Shown: positions 23,372 to 31,138 of the stretch, one piece after another
How positions within the stretch are numbered: the stretch's first letter is position 1
Layout: every line of letters begins with the position of its first letter
Assembly (NCBI RefSeq): GCF_018332655.1
Contig: NZ_BOQL01000003.1
Span: 62,001-126,000 of the forward strand
From: Actinoplanes auranticolor
Lineage (GTDB): Bacteria; Actinomycetota; Actinomycetes; Mycobacteriales; Micromonosporaceae
Direction: 5' to 3'
Length of the DNA stretch: 64,000 bases
Position numbers and translations under genes: made by a program
The notes under the pieces: model-generated
What the model saw: only the letters and a program-made list of their open reading frames with translations
Database searches by the model: none
What the model was told of the DNA's origin: nothing

Positions 23372-25360
23372 ATGCGATGGTCACACCTGTCGGCCCCGGC
23401 CGGCGACGACTCGCTCCCGGACAGGGCAGCGCCGGCGGCTCCACCCCTGCCGCTGGCGCTGCCCGGCGCGACCGTCCGCACCTTCGACACGCCCGGGTTC
23501 GCCGGTATGACGTTCTACGAGATCCGGGCCAAGTCCCTGATCAACAGGGTGCCCGGTGCGTCGCGGGTGCCCTTCGAGTGGACCATCAATCCGTACCGGG
23601 GCTGCTCGCACGCCTGCTCCTACTGCCTGAGCGGCGACACGCCCATCCTGCTCGCCGACGGTTCGACCCGCCCGCTGTCGCAGGTGCAGGTCGGCGACGC
23701 GGTGCTGGGCACGATGGGGGCCGGGCCGCACCGGCGTTACGTGCCGACCACGGTGCTCGACCACTGGACCATCAGCAAGCCGGCCTTCCGGGTCACCCTG
23801 GCCGACGGCACCCGCCTGGTGTCCAGCGGGGACCACCGGTTCCTCACCGACCGCGGCTGGCGGCACGTCAGCCCGGCCGAGGCCGGCCTCCCGGCCCTGG
23901 CGGTGGGCGACCGGCTGTCCGGCGTGGGGCGTTTCGCCGACGCGCCGAAGGAGTCCCCCGACTACCGCACCGGCTACCTCTGCGGGCTGGTCCGCGGCGA
24001 CGCCGGCGCCCCGGCCGGCGCGCGGGAGAGCGACGCCTGGATCCGCGCGGACTCCTATCTCGAAGACATCCCGATGCACGTGGCGCTGCGCTGGCCGGAG
24101 CTCCCGTCCGGCGGGTGGTACCGCGGCTTCCTGGCCGGCGCGTTCGGCGCGACCGGCTACGCGGACCGGCTGGCCGTCGTCTTCACCAGCCGCGACCAGG
24201 GCTTCCTGGACCGCATCACGGACGCCCTGACCCACCTGGGCCTGCCCAGCCGCCGCCCGCCCCACCCGCAGCTCGGCGAGGTCTACTCCGTCGAGGTCGC
24301 CCGGGACCTGTGGGCCGCCCTGCGCTTCCGGCACCTGACCGGGGTCAGCGCGGCACCGCTGGACGCGGCCGGGGTCGGCGTGCGCAGCGAGCCCCAGCTG
24401 ACCGTGGCCGACATCGAGGATCTCGGCCTGACCCTGCCGCTCTACGACATCACCACCGGCACGGGCGATTTCATCGCCGACGGCGTGGTGAGCCACAACT
24501 GCTTCGCCCGTAACACGCACACGTATCTCGACCTGGACGCCGGCCACGACTTCGACTCCAAGGTGGTCGTCAAGGTCAACGCGGGCGAGCTGGTGCGCCG
24601 CGAGCTGGCCGCCCCGCGATGGTCCGGCGCCCCCATCGCCATGGGCACCAACGTGGACGTCTACCAGCGGGCCGAGGGCCGGTACCAGCTGATGCCGCCG
24701 ATCCTGACCGCCCTGCGCGACTTCGCCAACCCGTTCTCCATCCTGACCAAGGGCACCCTGATCCTGCGGGACCTGGAGCTGCTGCGACAGGCGGCCACGG
24801 TCACGGACGTCAGCCTGTCGATGTCGATCGGCTTCGTCGACGAACGGATGTGGCGCGCGGTCGAGTCGGGCACCCCGAGCCCCCGCCGCCGCCTCGACGC
24901 CGTGGCCCGCCTGACCGACGCCGGCTTCTCGGTGGGCGTCCTGATGGCCCCGATCCTGCCGGGCCTGACCGACTCGGACGAGTCCATCGAGGAAACGGTC
25001 TCGGCCATCGCCGCCTCCGGCGCGGCCAGTGTCTCCCCGCTGACGCTCCACCTGCGCCCGGGCGCCCGCGAGTGGTACGCGGCCTGGCTCACCCGCGAGC
25101 ACCCGGAGCTGGCGCCGCGCTATCGCGAACTGTTCCGGGCCGGCTCGTACGCACCGCAGTCCTTCCAGAAGGAGATCGGCGCCCGGGTCCGGATGGCAGC
25201 CCGCCGCCACGGGCTGTACCGGGCGGGGCTGGGCGAGGCGCGGGCGGCAGGCACCAACGGGGTACCGGCAACGGCGTACGCGGACACCGACGTCACCGAC
25301 AACGCACGCGAGGGCACCACCACCCGCGAATCCGAACCTCAGCAACTGACCCTGCTGTGA
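23372..25360 (+). CDS. Rv2578c family radical SAM protein interrupted by an intein
   Basis: 662 residues before splicing, 370 after. The start ATG (MRWSHLSAPAG) matches the MRW start of the mycobacterial homologue and lies after the LexA box. N-extein: FDTPGFAGMTFYEIRAKS, then TINPYRGCSHACSY. The intein follows at residues 85-376. C-extein: CFARNTHTYLDLDAGHDFD, VVVKVNAGELV, GTNVDVYQRAEGRY, SILTKGT and the C-terminal PPP-free tail. After splicing the motif becomes CSHACSYC, the CxxxCxxC cluster motif of radical SAM enzymes (Cys 78, 82 and the first residue after the intein). The family is related to spore photoproduct lyase-like proteins, but its reaction is unknown. SOS control suggests a role in DNA damage. 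Confidence 0.93.
   Translation: MRWSHLSAPAGDDSLPDRAAPAAPPLPLALPGATVRTFDTPGFAGMTFYEIRAKSLINRVPGASRVPFEWTINPYRGCSHACSYCLSGDTPILLADGSTRPLSQVQVGDAVLGTMGAGPHRRYVPTTVLDHWTISKPAFRVTLADGTRLVSSGDHRFLTDRGWRHVSPAEAGLPALAVGDRLSGVGRFADAPKESPDYRTGYLCGLVRGDAGAPAGARESDAWIRADSYLEDIPMHVALRWPELPSGGWYRGFLAGAFGATGYADRLAVVFTSRDQGFLDRITDALTHLGLPSRRPPHPQLGEVYSVEVARDLWAALRFRHLTGVSAAPLDAAGVGVRSEPQLTVADIEDLGLTLPLYDITTGTGDFIADGVVSHNCFARNTHTYLDLDAGHDFDSKVVVKVNAGELVRRELAAPRWSGAPIAMGTNVDVYQRAEGRYQLMPPILTALRDFANPFSILTKGTLILRDLELLRQAATVTDVSLSMSIGFVDERMWRAVESGTPSPRRRLDAVARLTDAGFSVGVLMAPILPGLTDSDESIEETVSAIAASGAASVSPLTLHLRPGAREWYAAWLTREHPELAPRYRELFRAGSYAPQSFQKEIGARVRMAARRHGLYRAGLGEARAAGTNGVPATAYADTDVTDNAREGTTTRESEPQQLTLL
23624..24499 (+). 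other. Intein (292 codons) inside the radical SAM gene
   Basis: The segment starts with Cys1 in CLSGDTPILLADGSTRPL (block A) and has GTRLVSSGDHRFLTDRG (block B, His71). It ends with LPLYDITTGTGDFIADG (block F) and VVSHN (block G, His291-Asn292), followed by Cys+1 of the extein. All residues for Cys-type protein splicing are present. The central 150 residues show traces of a LAGLIDADG homing endonuclease: YLCGLVRGDAG near 118-128 and GFLAGAFGATG near 168-178. In the second motif the acidic residue usually found in GAFDAEG is a glycine, so nuclease activity is doubtful. Confidence 0.93.
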
Positions 25361-25388
25361 CCCGATCGCGCGTGGATAGAGTCGGGGG

Positions 25389-25796
25389 ATGAGGAGCGCA
25401 CAGCAGATCTTGGCCGAGGCGGACGTCATTGCCGTGGTCGGAGCCTCGCGGGATCCGCGGAAGCCGTCGCATACCGTGCCCTTGCAGATGCTCCGGTACG
25501 GGTGGCGGATCATTCCGGTCAACCCGTTCGTCGACGAGGTGTTCGGGGTGCGCACCGTGCCCACGCTCGCCGATCTGGACGAGCCCGTCGATCTCGTCGA
25601 CATCTTCCGGCCCGCCGCCGACGCCCTGGAGATCGTTCGGCAGGCCGTGGCGATCAAGGCGCCCGCTGTCTGGTTGCAGACCGGCATCGTCTCCGCCGAG
25701 GCGCGCCGGATCGCCACCGAGGCCGGCATCGACTACGTCGAGGACCGCTGCCTGGCCGTCGAACGGGCCGTCGGTCAGCTCAGTAAGTTGCCCTGA
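25389..25796 (+). CDS. CoA-binding domain protein (YccU-like)
   Basis: 135 residues, a stand-alone Rossmann domain. IAVVGASRDPRKPSH near residue 14 is the nucleotide loop, followed by GWRIIPVNPFVDEVFG, VDIFRPAADALEIV and VWLQTGIVSAEARRIA. The conserved cysteine/arginine pair of the family (EDRCLAVE) is near the end. Relatives bind CoA or acyl-CoA; the reaction is not known. It sits 28 bases after the radical SAM gene and may be read with it. Confidence 0.9.
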   Translation: MRSAQQILAEADVIAVVGASRDPRKPSHTVPLQMLRYGWRIIPVNPFVDEVFGVRTVPTLADLDEPVDLVDIFRPAADALEIVRQAVAIKAPAVWLQTGIVSAEARRIATEAGIDYVEDRCLAVERAVGQLSKLP

Positions 25797-25885
25797 GCTC
25801 GGCCGGCAGGCCGGATACCCTGCGTCGGGTCCCCCTGACTACGCCTCGACTAGTACCGTGCCGGGGTGAACGAGGAGGACCTCTG

Positions 25886-26395
25886 ATGACTTACCCGCCG
25901 CCCGGTGGTACGCCGGATCCATATCAGCCCCAGCAGCCCTACGGGCAGCAGCCGGGTTACGACCCCGCGTCGCCCTACTCGCAGGACCCCTATGCGGCTC
26001 CTGCCAGTGGCGCGCCGTCCAGCGGACAGCCGTACGGGCAGCAGCCGCCCTACGGTGCCCCGTCCAGCGGACAGCCCTACGGCCAGCAGCAGTACGGGCA
26101 GCAGCAGCCCGGCTACGGCCAGCCGTACGCGCAGCAGCCCTACACCCCGCAGGCGCCGACCAACACCATGGCCATCCTGGCTCTGGTCTTCGCCTTCGTG
26201 TTCGCGCCGGCCGCGATCGTCATGGGCCACGTCGCCAAGAAGCAGATCCGGCAGACCGGCGAGTCCGGCGAGGGCCTGGCCACCGCCGGCCTCTGGCTGG
26301 GTTACATCTTCACCAGCATCTACGTGCTGCTCTGCGCCTTCTACATCGTCGTGGCGATCTTCGCGATCGGCTCGTCCGGCAGCAGCACCTACTGA
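25886..26395 (+). CDS. DUF4190 membrane protein with Gln/Tyr-rich N-terminus
   Basis: 169 residues. Residues 1-85 are Pro/Gly/Gln/Tyr-rich with repeated SGQPYGQQ and YGQQ units. The C-terminal half is a DUF4190 domain with two membrane helices (TMAILALVFAFVFAPAAIVMG and GYIFTSIYVLLCAFYIVVAIF) and a short cytoplasmic loop HVAKKQIRQTGESGEGLA. The function is unknown; the repetitive tail suggests a protein-interaction or condensation role. It shares domain order and the loop HVA(K/R) with the gene at 27549. Confidence 0.86.
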   Translation: MTYPPPGGTPDPYQPQQPYGQQPGYDPASPYSQDPYAAPASGAPSSGQPYGQQPPYGAPSSGQPYGQQQYGQQQPGYGQPYAQQPYTPQAPTNTMAILALVFAFVFAPAAIVMGHVAKKQIRQTGESGEGLATAGLWLGYIFTSIYVLLCAFYIVVAIFAIGSSGSSTY

Positions 26396-26402
26396 CGTAC
26401 GG

Positions 26403-26434
26403 CCCGCCCGGTGGACAGCGGTCCACCGGGCGGG
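26403..26434. terminator. Bidirectional terminator
   Basis: CCCGCCCGGTGGAC pairs perfectly with GTCCACCGGGCGGG over a four-base loop. It fills the gap between the convergent DUF4190 and SDR genes. Confidence 0.75.
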
Positions 26435-26440
26435 TACGGC

Positions 26441-27202
26441 TCAGCGGAACTCGGCCTCGCGCACGCTGTTGCCGCCGTCGACCACGAGCATCTGCCCGGT
26501 GATGTACGACGCCGCGGGCGAGCACAGGAAGGCGATCGCCGCCGCCACCTCGTCCGGGGTGCCCGGGCGGCCGATCGGGGTGCCGAGGCCCTGCTTGATC
26601 TCTGTGACGGTGGACGCGGCCGTGTAGATCGTGCCCGGCGCCACACAGTTGACGTTGATGCCGTCGGCCACCAGCTCCATCGCCAGCGCCCGGGTCAGGC
26701 CGACGACGCCCGACTTCGCCGCGGCGTACGCGGCCTCGGTCGGGAGCGCGTTGATCGGGCCCGCCGTCGCCGCCAGGTTCACGATCCGGCCCCAGCCCTG
26801 CTCCGACATGCCGCCCACGAACGCGCGGCTGCACAGGAACGCGGTGCTCAGGTTCCGGTCGATCTCGGCGCGCCACTCGTCATAGGTGAGCTGGGCGACC
26901 GGGCGCAGCACCTCGGGGCTGGTCCGGCTGGCCAGGCCCGCGTTGTTGACCAGCACCTCGACGTCGCCGAGCTGGTCGACGACCGCGTCGGCGAGCGCAC
27001 CGACCTCGGCCTCGTCGGTGAGATCGGCCACGAAGCCGGTGACGCCCAGCTCGGACGCGCGCTCGTGGATGCGCCGCGTGGTCGACACGATCGCCACCCG
27101 GGCACCGAGGTCGCGCAGCCGGCGGGCGGTCGCGTACCCGATGCCGTCCGGGCTGCCGGCCCCGGTGACCAGGGCGACCTTTCCGTCCAGCCGCAGTGTC
27201 AC
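26441..27202 (-). CDS. Short-chain dehydrogenase/reductase (FabG-like)
   Basis: 253 residues, normal for classical SDRs, from a GTG five bases after AGGAGGG. The cofactor loop is [13 protein letters not shown], then VNNAG near residue 95, IVNLAATAG, the catalytic YAAAK and [14 protein letters not shown]. The C-terminal [19 protein letters not shown] is typical. NAD(P)-dependent oxidation or reduction of a hydroxyl/keto group is expected; substrate unknown. The frame is open to an ATG at 27388 (SD AGGA), which would add 62 disordered, acidic residues with strong third-position G/C bias, so a longer product is possible. Confidence 0.9.
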   Translation of the reverse strand: MTLRLDGKVALVTGAGSPDGIGYATARRLRDLGARVAIVSTTRRIHERASELGVTGFVADLTDEAEVGALADAVVDQLGDVEVLVNNAGLASRTSPEVLRPVAQLTYDEWRAEIDRNLSTAFLCSRAFVGGMSEQGWGRIVNLAATAGPINALPTEAAYAAAKSGVVGLTRALAMELVADGINVNCVAPGTIYTAASTVTEIKQGLGTPIGRPGTPDEVAAAIAFLCSPAASYITGQMLVVDGGNSVREAEFR

Positions 27203-27548
27203 GGGACCCTCCTCGGGCTCGGTCACAGGGTCGTCCTGGGCGTGGCCGGACTCGGCGACCGGATCGGGCCCCAGGTCCTGCTCAGGCTCGGAACTGGGCG
27301 CGGCAGACCGGGGCCGGCGGCCGGCCGCCGGGCGGGTGGCGTCCCGCCTCGAGCGGCTGCCGCTGGCGGTGCGGGCGTCGAAGACCATGCGGCGATCCTG
27401 CCCGCTCCCGCGGGCCGGGGCAAACATCGGACCAACCGTGGCGCGCGGCAACCTCGCACCGCGCACAAGCAGGCACACGGCGTGCGCGACGCCGTGACAA
27501 CGCCCCCTATCCTGACGAGCGCGAGGGCAACGCCGGACGGAGGAAGTC
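27203..27548. other. Intergenic region between SDR and second DUF4190 gene
   Basis: 346 bases. The part 27203-27388 stays open in the SDR frame and may encode an N-terminal extension of that protein. The rest should hold the two divergent promoters. Nothing else is recognisable. Confidence 0.4.
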
Positions 27549-28040
27549 ATGACGTATCCACCACCGCCCGGACCGGACGGCATCTATCCACCGCCGCCGG
27601 ATCCGCCCATCCAGGCGTACCAGCCGCCGCTGCCGGCCAACCCGCAGCAGTACGGCTACGACCATCCCGCGCCCCCGGTCCAGGGGTACGGGTTCCCGCC
27701 CGCGCCGGGTTACGACTACGGCAACCCCGGCAGCCCGTACGCCCATCCGGGTCATCCCTACCCGCAGGCCCGGCCCACCGAGGGTCTGGCGATCGCGTCG
27801 CTGGTCGTGTCCTGCGCCGGGGTGGCGGGGCTGTGCCTGTGGGGGATCGGCGGGCTGCTCGGCATCGTCGGCGCGATCCTGGGTCATGTCGCCCGGCGCC
27901 GGATCCGCGCCACGGGTGCGGGCGGTGCCGGCCTGGCGCTGGCCGGGATCATCGTCGGGTGGGTCGTCGCCGGCCTCGCGGCGGTGCTCGTCGCGATCTT
28001 CGTGTCGGTCCTGGTGGCGGACTCCGGCTCCACCTATTGA
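27549..28040 (+). CDS. DUF4190 membrane protein with proline/tyrosine-rich N-terminus
   Basis: 163 residues. Residues 1-78 are Pro, Tyr and Gly-rich ([16 protein letters not shown]). The domain that follows has two membrane helices ([21 protein letters not shown] and [21 protein letters not shown]) around the loop [18 protein letters not shown]. It is a paralogue of the protein at 25886, with the SDR gene between them. An ATG after GGACGGAGGAAGTC sets the start. Function unknown. Confidence 0.87.
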   Translation: MTYPPPPGPDGIYPPPPDPPIQAYQPPLPANPQQYGYDHPAPPVQGYGFPPAPGYDYGNPGSPYAHPGHPYPQARPTEGLAIASLVVSCAGVAGLCLWGIGGLLGIVGAILGHVARRRIRATGAGGAGLALAGIIVGWVVAGLAAVLVAIFVSVLVADSGSTY

Positions 28041-28044
28041 CGGC

Positions 28045-28680
28045 TCAGCCGCCCGGCTGCGGCGCGGTCGGCACTCCCGGCTCGCCCAGCGGGATCACCG
28101 GGCCCTGCTCGACGAAGATCAGCGGCGCCGAGCGGCCGTAGCGCTGCGGCATCGCGCTGCGCGCCCGCTCGACGTCGCGGGTGCCGATCTCCACGCCCAC
28201 GCCGTCGTGGCGGGCCGCGACGCTGGAGATGCGCACGCCGTTCGCCTGCCAGGCGTCGAGGTCGGCGACGATCCGGTCGTTCCAGCCGGCCAGCTCGGCC
28301 AGGCTGTGCGCCGCGTCCCGGACCACGATGCAGGTGTCCTCCGCGCTGAGCCGGATGAAGTCGTCGAACGCGGCCGACGGCACCCGGTAGACGATCGCGC
28401 GTACCCGCTCCTGGTCGACCTCGAGCCCGGCGTAGCTGCCGGCGTGGTCGGCCCGGCCACCGGCATCGATGCGGGCCATCGCGGCCTCCAGCGCCGGGGG
28501 CGTCGCCGGCAGGATCCGCCCGCCCATCGTCACGGTCGCGGGCCGGCGGGAGAACTCGCACCCGGCCGTGGTCCAGCCCCCGGTGAGGCCCTCCTCGGGC
28601 ACCTCGGGCTCACCGCACGAGCTGGTCACGAGCACCGCCCCGAGCAGCAGACAGCAGAGTCGATATCGACAGCGGCGCAT
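28045..28680 (-). CDS. Predicted lipoprotein of unknown function
   Basis: 211 residues from the ATG at 28680, where GAGAGGTGGG lies at a good distance. The signal peptide ends with the lipobox VTSSC, so Cys22 should be lipid-modified and the protein held on the outer face of the membrane. The mature part starts with acidic GEPEVPEEG, contains two more cysteines (AGCEF and EDTCIVV) that could form a disulfide, and has no domain that I recognise. The gene is convergent with the DUF4190 gene (four bases between stops). Confidence 0.78.
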   Translation of the reverse strand: MRRCRYRLCCLLLGAVLVTSSCGEPEVPEEGLTGGWTTAGCEFSRRPATVTMGGRILPATPPALEAAMARIDAGGRADHAGSYAGLEVDQERVRAIVYRVPSAAFDDFIRLSAEDTCIVVRDAAHSLAELAGWNDRIVADLDAWQANGVRISSVAARHDGVGVEIGTRDVERARSAMPQRYGRSAPLIFVEQGPVIPLGEPGVPTAPQPGG

Positions 28681-28744
28681 CTCATCCCACCTCTCTACCG
28701 CGCGGGGCGGTAGTTCGCCAAGGTTCAACGAGAGGAACGGGGTG

Positions 28745-29680
28745 TCAGCGCGGGGTGGGATCCGCCGCGTCGGCCAGCGACGCGGTGGCGCGGCGCCGCT
28801 CCCGGCTGCCACCGAGGACCACCACGGCCACCCCGAGCACCAGCAGCGCCAGCCCCGGCAGCGCCAGGAGCCGCGGCGTCTGCCCCAGCCAGATCCAGGC
28901 CAGCAGGGCGGCCCCCGGCACCTCGAGCAGGATCAGCACGCTGACCCTGGTGGCCGTGGTGTGTTCGAGCGCGTAGTTGAACATCGAGTGGCCCAGCAGC
29001 TGCGCCCCCACCACGAGGGCCAGGATCGCCGCCCAGGTGCGGCCGTCGTAGCCGTGCAGATCCACCCCGGCCGCCAGGCACACCACGAGCAGGATCGCGG
29101 CGCAGGTGCCGTAGCAGACCCACGTGTACGTCGTGGTGCTCAGCCGGGCCCGCGCGCGTTCCCCCAACGCCGTGTAGATCGCCGCGGCGATCGCGCCGAT
29201 CAGGGCCAGGACGTCCGCGAAGACGGCTTGCGCCGACACGCCGATGTCCAGGCCGGTGGCCCAGACCGTGCCGGCGACGGCCAGGCCGATACCGACCCAG
29301 CCGGCCGTCGACGGGCGCCGGCCCTGCGCCGCCGCGATCAGGCCCTGCCACACCGGCTGGGTCGCGACCAGCGCCGTGGCCGTCGCCACGGAACCGAGCT
29401 GCACGCTGGGCATCCAGGTCGCGAAGTGCAGGGCCAGGGCGACGCCGGCGAGGACGGCGAACATCCCGGTACGGCTGCGCAGCGTCCCCAGCTCGGCCCG
29501 GCGCGGACCGGCCGCGATCGGGGTCAGCGCCGCGAAGGCCAGCCCGTTGCGCCAGAACGCCACGGCCAGCGCCGGAGCCGCCACGAAGGCGATCAGCGGG
29601 GCCGAGGTCGAGACCGCGAGCACCGCCACGGCCAGCGCCGCCCCGGTCAGCCAGGAGGGCCGTTCGCGGGGTGACTGCAT
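28745..29680 (-). CDS. DMT superfamily (EamA) transporter
   Basis: 311 residues, ten membrane helices in two EamA repeats, the usual size. The first repeat includes AFWRNGLAFAALT and ATWMPSVQLGSVATATALVAT. The second has AAAIYTALGERARARLSTTTY and LEVPGAALLAWIWLGQTP. It is probably a metabolite or drug exporter; substrate unknown. The ATG at 29680 has GAGGG seven bases upstream, better than the ATG at 29686. A perfect palindrome 28 bases before this start may be its operator. Confidence 0.9.
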   Translation of the reverse strand: MQSPRERPSWLTGAALAVAVLAVSTSAPLIAFVAAPALAVAFWRNGLAFAALTPIAAGPRRAELGTLRSRTGMFAVLAGVALALHFATWMPSVQLGSVATATALVATQPVWQGLIAAAQGRRPSTAGWVGIGLAVAGTVWATGLDIGVSAQAVFADVLALIGAIAAAIYTALGERARARLSTTTYTWVCYGTCAAILLVVCLAAGVDLHGYDGRTWAAILALVVGAQLLGHSMFNYALEHTTATRVSVLILLEVPGAALLAWIWLGQTPRLLALPGLALLVLGVAVVVLGGSRERRRATASLADAADPTPR

Positions 29681-29708
29681 ATTCATCCCTCGCCGTCGCT
29701 TTGTGCGT

Positions 29709-29722
29709 CTGTATGCATACAG
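29709..29722. promoter_or_regulatory. Operator-like palindrome CTGTATGCATACAG
   Basis: A perfect 14-bp palindrome in the divergent region between the DMT exporter and the HAD gene. Its TGTATGCATACA core resembles sites of GntR-type regulators, but no regulator gene is next to it. Confidence 0.5.
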
Positions 29723-29811
29723 TTTGTCGACCTGAGTTGAACGGAAAGTGAGGCAGTCGTTACGCTCGCCGCCGATGCATTTCCGTCAATCCCTCAGGAG
29801 AGTGGTTTTCG

Positions 29812-30510
29812 ATGCCCGCGTTCCAAGCGGTCGTGTTCGACTTTTTCGGCACGCTGACCCGTTCCGTGCGGAGGGGACCCCAGCACGCCGACATCGCTCG
29901 GGCGCTGGGCTGTGATCCCGACGCGGTGCTGAGCGTCCTGGATCGTACGTTCCAGATCCGGGCCCGGGGTGATCTCGGGTCCGCCGAGGCCACCCTGCGG
30001 TGGGTCACCGAGCAGGCCGGTGGCCGGCCGCGCGCCGCCCAGCTGCAGGCCGCGGTGCCGGCCCGGGTCGACGCACTGAAGGCCGACACCCGGCTGCGGG
30101 CCGACGCGGAGAGCGTTCTCCGCGCCGTCAAACAGCGCGGCCTGCGGACCGCCCTGATCAGCGACTGCACCCACGAACTGCCCGCCTTCCTGCCGAGCAT
30201 GCCGATCGCCCCGCTGCTCGACGTCAACGTCTTCTCCGTCGAGGTCGGCCGGTGCAAGCCGGACCCGCTGATCTACCTGGAAGCCTGCCGGCGGATGCGG
30301 GTGGCCCCCGAGGACTGCCTCTACGTCGGTGACGGCGGCAGCCACGAGCTCACCGGCGCCGCCGCCGTCGGCATGACCGCCGTCCGGCTGGCCGCGCCCG
30401 ACCTGGCCGACCATCTGGTGTTCGACGCGGACGAGGACTTCGCCGGCCTGAGCGTGCCGTCGCTGACCGCCGTGCTGGATCTGCTGGATCCCGTACCCGC
30501 GCTGGCCTGA
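29812..30510 (+). CDS. HAD family hydrolase
   Basis: 232 residues. Motif I is VFDFFGTLT, where the second aspartate of the usual DxD is phenylalanine, as in haloacid dehalogenase and phosphonatase branches. The cap is helical (residues 20-95). Motif II is ALISDCTHEL, motif III is GRCKPDP and motif IV is YVGDGGSHELTGA. It is likely a small-molecule phosphatase or dehalogenase; substrate unknown. Start ATG follows CAGGAGAG at a somewhat long distance. Confidence 0.88.
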   Translation: MPAFQAVVFDFFGTLTRSVRRGPQHADIARALGCDPDAVLSVLDRTFQIRARGDLGSAEATLRWVTEQAGGRPRAAQLQAAVPARVDALKADTRLRADAESVLRAVKQRGLRTALISDCTHELPAFLPSMPIAPLLDVNVFSVEVGRCKPDPLIYLEACRRMRVAPEDCLYVGDGGSHELTGAAAVGMTAVRLAAPDLADHLVFDADEDFAGLSVPSLTAVLDLLDPVPALA

Positions 30511-30539
30511 GCCCATGCAGGATGCATTATCGGCTCGCC

Positions 30540-30569
30540 CACGCGGCCCGGTCCCGGCCGGGCCGCGTG
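30540..30569 (+). terminator. Terminator after the HAD gene
   Basis: CACGCGGCCCGG pairs with CCGGGCCGCGTG over a six-base loop, 30 bases after the stop. Confidence 0.65.
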
Positions 30570-30582
30570 CGAGGATGACCGG

Positions 30583-31080
30583 GTGACGACCGAGCTCGTG
30601 GCTGAGGCCATCAAGAAGGCCGGCATCGCCTGGATCGAGGCGCCCGGCGGCCCTTCCCTGGGCCTGTGGGTCATGCCGCTCGACGGCGCCCTCCTCCTGG
30701 TCTGCGGCCCCGGCGAGCAGGCCGCGCCCGGCCTGGCCGAGGCGACCCGCGCCTCGGTGCGCCTGCGCGGCGACAACGGCGGCCTGATCGTGATCGTCGA
30801 AGCGCAGGTCGAGCGGCTCACACCGGGCAGCGACGAGTGGACCGAGATCGCCCCGCAGCTGGCCGGCAAGCGCCTCAACGCCACCGGCACCGCCGAGCAG
30901 CTGGTGGCCCGCTGGGCCGAATCCGATTGCGCGGTCCTGCGCCTGACGCCGGTGGACGAGCCGATCGCGGCCCCCCACCTGCCGACCGCCTCGCAGGCCG
31001 AGCCCCCACGCGAGACCCCGGCCCGCGTCAAGGTCCGCCGCCCGTTCCGCCTGCACCGCGTCCGCAAACGCAAGCCGTAG
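30583..31080 (+). CDS. Hypothetical protein, possible split beta-barrel fold
   Basis: 165 residues from a GTG. Residues 1-125 alternate strands and helices with GLWVMPLDGALLLVCGPGEQ and GLIVIVEAQVERLTPGSDEW, then APQLAGKRLNATG...RWAESDCAVLRLTP. The pattern resembles actinobacterial proteins of the pyridoxamine-phosphate-oxidase-like barrel group, but the match is by eye and weak. The last 40 residues are basic (KVRRPFRLHRVRKRK) and could bind nucleic acid or membrane. No operon partner is clear. Confidence 0.6.
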   Translation: MTTELVAEAIKKAGIAWIEAPGGPSLGLWVMPLDGALLLVCGPGEQAAPGLAEATRASVRLRGDNGGLIVIVEAQVERLTPGSDEWTEIAPQLAGKRLNATGTAEQLVARWAESDCAVLRLTPVDEPIAAPHLPTASQAEPPRETPARVKVRRPFRLHRVRKRKP

Positions 31081-31138
31081 CCGGACCGCGCGACCCACCC
31101 TGCCGGCTGCATGCGACAAGAGCCGGAAACCAAGCAGG

